NCBI GenBank assembly: GCA_030447505.1
Contig: JAUJOT010000002.1
Coordinates: 62,001-126,000, forward strand
DNA from: Solirubrobacteraceae bacterium
Lineage (GTDB): Bacteria > Actinomycetota > Thermoleophilia > Solirubrobacterales > Solirubrobacteraceae
Reading direction: 5' to 3'
DNA length: 64,000 bases
Every line of letters begins with the position of its first letter. Within the stretch, counting starts at the first letter, position 1. Below the pieces are notes generated by a model. It did not search any database. It saw only the letters and a program-made list of their open reading frames with translations, and had not been told where the DNA came from. Positions 59,856 to 64,000 of this stretch are shown piece by piece. A program made the translations under genes and the position numbers.

Positions 59856-62255
59856 CTAGGCCAGTGCGCGATCGACCTTGCGTGTCTCGTAGACCTCCAG
59901 CACGTCGCCTTCCTTGACGTCCTGGAAGTTGCGCAGCACGATGCCGCATTCGAAGCCGGCGGCGACCTCGCGCACGTCCTCGCTGATCCGTCGCAGCGAC
60001 GCGATCTCGCCGTCGTAGACGATCGTGCCGTCGCGGACGAGGCGCGTCTTGGCGCCGCGGGTGATCTTGCCGTCGGTGACGTAGGAGCCGGCGATCACGC
60101 CGATCTTCGATGCGCGGAAGATCTGGCGAACCTCGACGTGGCCGACCGCGTCCTCGACCTCGTCGGGCTCGAGCATGCCCTCCATCGCCGCACGCAGCTC
60201 GTCGAGCACCTTGTAGATGACCGAGTAGTTGCGAACCTCCACGCCCTCGCGGTCTGCGACCGCGCGGGCGTCGCCGACCGGGCGCACGTTGAAGCCGATG
60301 ATGATCGCGTCCGAGGCGGCGGCGAGCATGACGTCGGACTCGTTGATGCCGCCCACGCCGCTGCGGATGATGTTCACCGAGACCTCGTCCTGCGGCAGCT
60401 TGGCGATCTCGTCCTGCAGCGCCTCGGCGGAGCCGGCGACGTCGGCCTTGACGAGCAGGTTGAGCTCCTTGAGCTCGCCGGCCTGAATCTCCTTGAAGAC
60501 GTCCTCGAGCGAGCGCTTGCGGCCCGAGCGGCGTGCGTGCTGCTCCTGCTTGAGGCGCTGCTCGCGCTCGTGCGCGATCTGGCGCGCGCGGCGGTCGTTC
60601 TCGACGGCGCGCACGTACTCGCCGGCCTCCGGGACGCCGTCGAAGCCGAGCACCTCGACCGGATCGCCCGGTGCCGCCTCCTTGACGCGATCGCCCGTGA
60701 AGTCGTGCATGGCGCGCACGCGACCCCAGTTGGCGCCCGCGACGAGCGCGTCGCCGACGCGCAGCGTGCCGCGCTGGATGAGGATCGTGACGACCGGGCC
60801 GCGGCCCGGATCGAGCTTGGACTCGACGACGACGCCCGATGCCGGCGCGGTCGGGTTGGCCCTCAGCTCCTCGACCTCCGCGACGACCTGCAGCGTGTCG
60901 AGCAGATCCTCGAGGCCGACCCTCGTCTTGGCCGAGACGTCGACGAACTCCGTGTCGCCGCCCCACTCGACGGGCTGCAGCCCGCGCGTGGTCATCTCGG
61001 TGCGCACGCGGATCGGGTCGGCGCCCTCCTTGTCGATCTTGTTGACCGCGACGACGATCGGGACCTCCGCCGCCTTGGCGTGGTCGATCGCCTCGTCGGT
61101 CTGCGGCTTCACGCCGTCGTCGGCGGCCACGACGATGACCGCGACGTCGGTCACGCGGGCGCCGCGAGCGCGCATCGCGGTGAACGCCTCGTGCCCGGGC
61201 GTGTCGAGGAAGGTGACGAGCTTGTCGCCGTGATGGACCTGATAGGCGCCGATGTGCTGGGTGATCCCGCCGGCCTCACCGGCGACGACCTCCGTCATGC
61301 GGATCGCGTCCAGCAGCGACGTCTTGCCGTGGTCGACATGGCCCATGATCGTCACGACCGGCGGGCGCTCGCTGAGGTCGCCGTCGGCGTCCTCGTAGAC
61401 CGGCTCGGCCTCGACCTCGTCGGCGGCGTGGACGATCTCGACCTCTTTGCCGAACTCCTCGGCGAGGACCCCGACCGCGTCGTCGGACAGCGTCTGCGTC
61501 AGCGTCGCCATCTCGCCGAGCATCATCAGCTTCTTGATGATGTCCGGCACCGGCACGCCCATCGACTCGGCGATGTCCTTGACCGTCGAGCCGGAGTTGA
61601 TGCGGACGAGATCGGTATGCGTCACGGCGGCCTCGTTGAGCGGCGCGACGGTGTCGTCGTACGTGCCGCGGCGGCGGCGCCCGCGGCGCTGGCGGCGGGG
61701 CGGCTGCTGCTGCTGGCCCGGCGCGCGACGGGAGGCCTGCGAGTCGATCACGACGCGGCGGCGACCACCGGGTCCGGCGGTGCCGGGCGCCCGCTCGCCG
61801 GCGAGCGACGAGCGCGTGGGGCGGTGCTTGGCGGCTTCGCCGTCAGCCGCGGGCGTGCTGTCGGCGGGAGCCGCGGGCGCCGCTGCCGCGGGCCGGGCGG
61901 GCGCCGCGTCGGCCGCTTCGGGAGCGGCCTTCGCCGCGGGCCTGCCGACGGCTTGCGACTGGCGCGGGCGCTGCGCTGCGGACGCAGCGGCGGCGCGATC
62001 GGACGCGGCCGGCGGCGCGGGCGGTGCCCGGCGCACGGCCGGCGGCGGCGCGGCGGGCTGGGCCGGCGTCAGCGCGGGCTTCGGAGCGCCGTTCGTCGGC
62101 AACGGGCGGCCTTCGATCGCGGCCTTCGCCTGATCCTCGTCGACGGCGGAGGCCGGCGCCTTGACCTTGATGCCGGCCTTGCGCAGCTTGTCGAGCACGT
62201 CCTGGGCGGACATGTCGTGGGCCTTGGCGAGCTCGTGAACACGGACTTTTGCCAT
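59856..62255 (-). CDS. infB: Translation initiation factor IF-2
   Basis: A 799-residue GTPase that places initiator tRNA on the ribosome. The N-terminus [21 protein letters not shown] is the IF2-N domain; an Ala/Pro/Arg-rich linker spans about 50-200 ([18 protein letters not shown] at its end). The second IF2-N unit precedes the G domain: [19 protein letters not shown] (G1), DTPGHEAF (G3) and NKIDKEGAD (G4). Domains II-IV follow with GYVTDGKI-like [13 protein letters not shown] near the end. Start is 1 base from the ylxR stop. Confidence 0.97.
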   Translation of the reverse strand: MAKVRVHELAKAHDMSAQDVLDKLRKAGIKVKAPASAVDEDQAKAAIEGRPLPTNGAPKPALTPAQPAAPPPAVRRAPPAPPAASDRAAAASAAQRPRQSQAVGRPAAKAAPEAADAAPARPAAAAPAAPADSTPAADGEAAKHRPTRSSLAGERAPGTAGPGGRRRVVIDSQASRRAPGQQQQPPRRQRRGRRRRGTYDDTVAPLNEAAVTHTDLVRINSGSTVKDIAESMGVPVPDIIKKLMMLGEMATLTQTLSDDAVGVLAEEFGKEVEIVHAADEVEAEPVYEDADGDLSERPPVVTIMGHVDHGKTSLLDAIRMTEVVAGEAGGITQHIGAYQVHHGDKLVTFLDTPGHEAFTAMRARGARVTDVAVIVVAADDGVKPQTDEAIDHAKAAEVPIVVAVNKIDKEGADPIRVRTEMTTRGLQPVEWGGDTEFVDVSAKTRVGLEDLLDTLQVVAEVEELRANPTAPASGVVVESKLDPGRGPVVTILIQRGTLRVGDALVAGANWGRVRAMHDFTGDRVKEAAPGDPVEVLGFDGVPEAGEYVRAVENDRRARQIAHEREQRLKQEQHARRSGRKRSLEDVFKEIQAGELKELNLLVKADVAGSAEALQDEIAKLPQDEVSVNIIRSGVGGINESDVMLAAASDAIIIGFNVRPVGDARAVADREGVEVRNYSVIYKVLDELRAAMEGMLEPDEVEDAVGHVEVRQIFRASKIGVIAGSYVTDGKITRGAKTRLVRDGTIVYDGEIASLRRISEDVREVAAGFECGIVLRNFQDVKEGDVLEVYETRKVDRALA

Positions 62256-62492
62256 CTAGGGCCAGTGTAGAAGGTCAGGATCGATCGGGACGCCGCGCCG
62301 GAACGAGCGGCTGAAGCCGCCGCGCGTCAGCGCGCGTCGCGCGCAGGCGCCGTCGCACGCGTACGCGCCGCGCCCGGGAAGGCGCTGCTCGGGATCGGCC
62401 TGCAGACGACCGTCGACGAGGACGAAGCGCTGCAGCCGGCTCTTGTCGGTGCTCGTGCCGCAGCCGACGCAGCGACGCTGGGGCGCGCCTAC
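62256..62492 (-). CDS. ylxR: YlxR (DUF448) RNA-binding protein, start not found
   Basis: Read on the minus strand, the frame ending at TAG 62258-62256 encodes PQRRCVGCGTSTDKSRLQRF, then ADPEQRLPGRGAYAC and CARRALTRGGFSRSFRR, a clear YlxR of about 78 residues with the Cys-rich start and the GRGAY motif. The usual nusA-ylxR-infB order is kept. However, no ATG, GTG or TTG occurs in this frame between the nusA stop and the PQRRCVGCG motif, nor further up inside nusA. The start given is only the base after the tandem repeat. Initiation at a rare codon, frameshift from the mini-ORF before it, or loss of function are all possible. Confidence 0.7.
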   Translation of the reverse strand, partial: VGAPQRRCVGCGTSTDKSRLQRFVLVDGRLQADPEQRLPGRGAYACDGACARRALTRGGFSRSFRRGVPIDPDLLHWP

Positions 62493-62611
62493 GACTGCGC
62501 GCCGTCGCTCGACGTGGACACGATGGCAGCGATCATCGCTCGATCTCGCTACGACTGCGCGCCGTCGCTCGACGTGGACACGATGGCAGCGATCATCGCT
62601 GGACCTCGCTA
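62489..62611 (-). repeat. 60-bp tandem repeat with two 15-codon mini-ORFs
   Basis: Two copies (62490-62549 and 62550-62609) differ at only two positions. In minus-strand sense each copy holds ATGATCGCTGCC and 12 further codons ending TAG, encoding MIAAIVSTSSDGAQS. The first is preceded by GAGGT six bases before its ATG, the second by GAGAT. Each copy ends TCGTAG, the same as the nusA stop context, so the repeat fills exactly the nusA-ylxR junction. ylxR begins where the second mini-ORF stops, one base out of frame (-1). Confidence 0.85.
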
Positions 62612-63943
62612 CGACGGCTCCTTGGCGACCTCGTCGAGGGCGTCCTCGACGGGCACCTCGACGGGGGCGGGATCGGCCTCGGGCGCAGTCGCCGGGACCT
62701 CGTCGGTCGGCAGGTCCGCAAGCGCCTGATGGGAATCCAGGCCGCAGTAGCGCGAGCCCGGCAGCGCCGCGTTGGGGCAGCGCCGACCGGTCGACATGAC
62801 CGCCGCGCAGCGGCCCTGCGTCTCCTCCTCCTCGTAGCCGGACTGCTGCTCCTCGGCCGCGAACTCGGTCTCTGACTTGATGTCGATCCGCCAGCCGGTC
62901 AGACGCGCGGCGAGGCGCGCGTTCTGGCCCTCGCGGCCGATCGCCAGCGAGAGCTGGTCGTCGGGGACGATGACGGTCGCCTGCTTGCCGTCGTCGTCGA
63001 CGAGCACCTCGCGCACGCGCGCCGGGCTGAGCGCCTTGGCGACGAAGCGGGCGGGCTCGTCGTTGTAGGGGATGATGTCGATCTTCTCGCCGCGCAGCTC
63101 GGAGACGACCATCCGCACGCGCGATCCGCGCGGTCCGACGCAGGCGCCGACCGGGTCGACGCCGTCGGCGTGCGAGACGACGGCGATCTTCGAACGGTAG
63201 CCCGGCTCCCGGGCGACGTTTGCGATCTCGACGAGGCCGTCGGCGATCTCGGGCACCTCGAGCTCGAAGAGCTTCTTGATGAGCTCCGGGTCGCGGCGCG
63301 AGACGATGATGCTCGGCCCGCGCGTCGAGGCCGAGACCTCCTTGATGACCGCCTTGATGCGCTGGGAGTGGTCGTAGCGCTCGCCGTCGACCTGCTCGGA
63401 CTTCGGCAGCAGCGCCTCGACGCGCTCGCGCAGCTGGACGAGTGTGTAGCGGCTGTCGGACTGCTGCACGATGCCGGTGATCAGCTCGCCGACGCGGTCG
63501 CGGTACTCCTCGAACATCATGTCCCGCTCGGCCTCGCGGATGCGCTGCAGGATGACCTGCTTGGCGGTCTGTGCCGCGATCCGGCCGAAGTCGCCGGGCG
63601 TCACGTCGCGCTCCTCGATCTGATCCTTGTACTCCTCGAACTTCGCGGGATCGATCTCCGGGTCCGTGGGCTCGATCATGTCGCCCGTCTCGGGGTCGTA
63701 CACCGTCCCCTCGTCGATCGTCTCGACGATCAGGTGCGCCTCCAGGCGCTCGGGGATGATCAGCTCGATGACGCGGAAGTCGGCCGTCTCGGGGTCGAGC
63801 TCGACGCGCGCGTACTTCGCGCTGTCGGGCTGCTTCTTGTAGGCCGACAGCAGCGCGTCCTCGAGCGCGACCCGCAGCTTCTCGGGCGCGATGCCCTTCT
63901 CCCGGCCGAGAACGGCCATCGCATCAAGGATCTCGCGTGACAT
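62609..63943 (-). CDS. nusA: Transcription termination/antitermination factor NusA
   Basis: A 444-residue NusA. The N-terminal RNA polymerase-binding domain ([18 protein letters not shown] on), S1 ([22 protein letters not shown] precedes it) and two KH domains ([21 protein letters not shown] and [20 protein letters not shown]) are in order. After about residue 350 there is a Cys-containing segment ([25 protein letters not shown]) not part of classic NusA, resembling a small zinc-binding module, and an acidic tail. It follows rimP by 4 bases and precedes the tandem repeat. Confidence 0.95.
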   Translation of the reverse strand: MSREILDAMAVLGREKGIAPEKLRVALEDALLSAYKKQPDSAKYARVELDPETADFRVIELIIPERLEAHLIVETIDEGTVYDPETGDMIEPTDPEIDPAKFEEYKDQIEERDVTPGDFGRIAAQTAKQVILQRIREAERDMMFEEYRDRVGELITGIVQQSDSRYTLVQLRERVEALLPKSEQVDGERYDHSQRIKAVIKEVSASTRGPSIIVSRRDPELIKKLFELEVPEIADGLVEIANVAREPGYRSKIAVVSHADGVDPVGACVGPRGSRVRMVVSELRGEKIDIIPYNDEPARFVAKALSPARVREVLVDDDGKQATVIVPDDQLSLAIGREGQNARLAARLTGWRIDIKSETEFAAEEQQSGYEEEETQGRCAAVMSTGRRCPNAALPGSRYCGLDSHQALADLPTDEVPATAPEADPAPVEVPVEDALDEVAKEPS

Positions 63944-63947
63944 GTGC

Positions 63948-64000
63948 CTACTCCTCGACGAGGTTGGAACGGTGGATCTCGGCGTACGGGATCGCGACGA
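63948..64000 (-). CDS. rimP: Ribosome maturation factor RimP, C-terminal end (partial)
   Basis: The last 17 codons before TAG (63950-63948) read VAIPYAEIHRSNLVEE, the typical RimP end. The rest is beyond the right edge. Four bases separate it from the nusA ATG, the standard rimP-nusA pairing. Confidence 0.75.
   Translation of the reverse strand, partial: VAIPYAEIHRSNLVEE

Noticed and set aside
62609-62720. A third copy of the 60-bp repeat inside nusA
   Set aside because: Only the first seven bases (CTACGAC) recur at 62609; the sequence then diverges into nusA codons.
1-64000. CRISPR arrays, tRNA and rRNA genes
   Set aside because: No regularly spaced direct repeats of CRISPR type and no T-loop/acceptor patterns or rRNA segments were seen on reading; no covariance search could be run.

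Overview
The window is about 64 kb of very GC-rich (visibly around 70 percent) bacterial chromosome with dense genes, short spacers and many stop/start overlaps. Gene content and order are actinobacterial: dapA beside RNase J, recA-recX-RNase Y-miaB, cinA/RodZ-like/FtsK, and rimP-nusA-ylxR-infB-rbfA-nrnA-truB-ribF-rpsO. The many conserved small proteins of unknown role, propeller/solute-binding proteins and LRSPD-type repeat proteins suggest the class Thermoleophilia (Solirubrobacterales-like). That placement is inference, not a database result.

Layout. 1-3.4 kb: end of a FIST-domain sensor, an SDR oxidoreductase, a radical SAM protein, a frameshifted VOC gene and a His-rich metal exporter. 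3.4-16.1 kb, mostly minus strand: miaB, rny with its own promoter and a long leader, recX, recA interrupted by a 366-residue intein, two small genes, an AraC regulator, thpR, cinA, a RodZ-like gene and ftsK. 16.2-20.8 kb, plus strand: an OmpR/HAMP-kinase two-component pair, an AAA ATPase whose start codon lies in a palindrome, and a secreted protein. 20.7-25 kb, minus: rnj, dapA, prfC. 25-30.7 kb, plus: a FAD-Rieske oxidoreductase, then a three-gene glycoside/polymer operon (GH1-like hydrolase, glycosyltransferase, CDP-glycerol glycerophosphotransferase-like) behind a sigma-B-like promoter.

31.5-42 kb is the accessory part. It holds a decayed tyrosine recombinase, a GIY-YIG nuclease, a frameshifted IS110 transposase, a PRC-barrel protein, a second and more decayed IS110 transposase, an LRSPD-repeat surface protein, a beta-propeller read in frame into a substrate-binding lipoprotein, and several gene-poor stretches. 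Both IS110 copies are preceded by non-coding DNA able to fold into long stem-loops, where IS110 elements encode their bridge RNA.

42-64 kb returns to housekeeping genes: Mug-type DNA glycosylase, RecD2 helicase, dapB, M16 peptidase, pnp, then (after an insert with a 1110-residue TPR membrane protein) rpsO, ribF, truB, nrnA, rbfA, infB, ylxR, nusA and the end of rimP. This is the classic transcription/translation operon read on the minus strand. At the nusA/ylxR junction a 60-bp tandem repeat carries two copies of a 15-codon mini-ORF, and the ylxR frame has no usable start codon.

No tRNA, rRNA or CRISPR array was recognised. The items most worth a second look are the repeat/mini-ORF junction before ylxR, the putative IS110 guide-RNA regions, the RecA intein at the M. 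leprae-type site, and the palindrome over the ATPase start.
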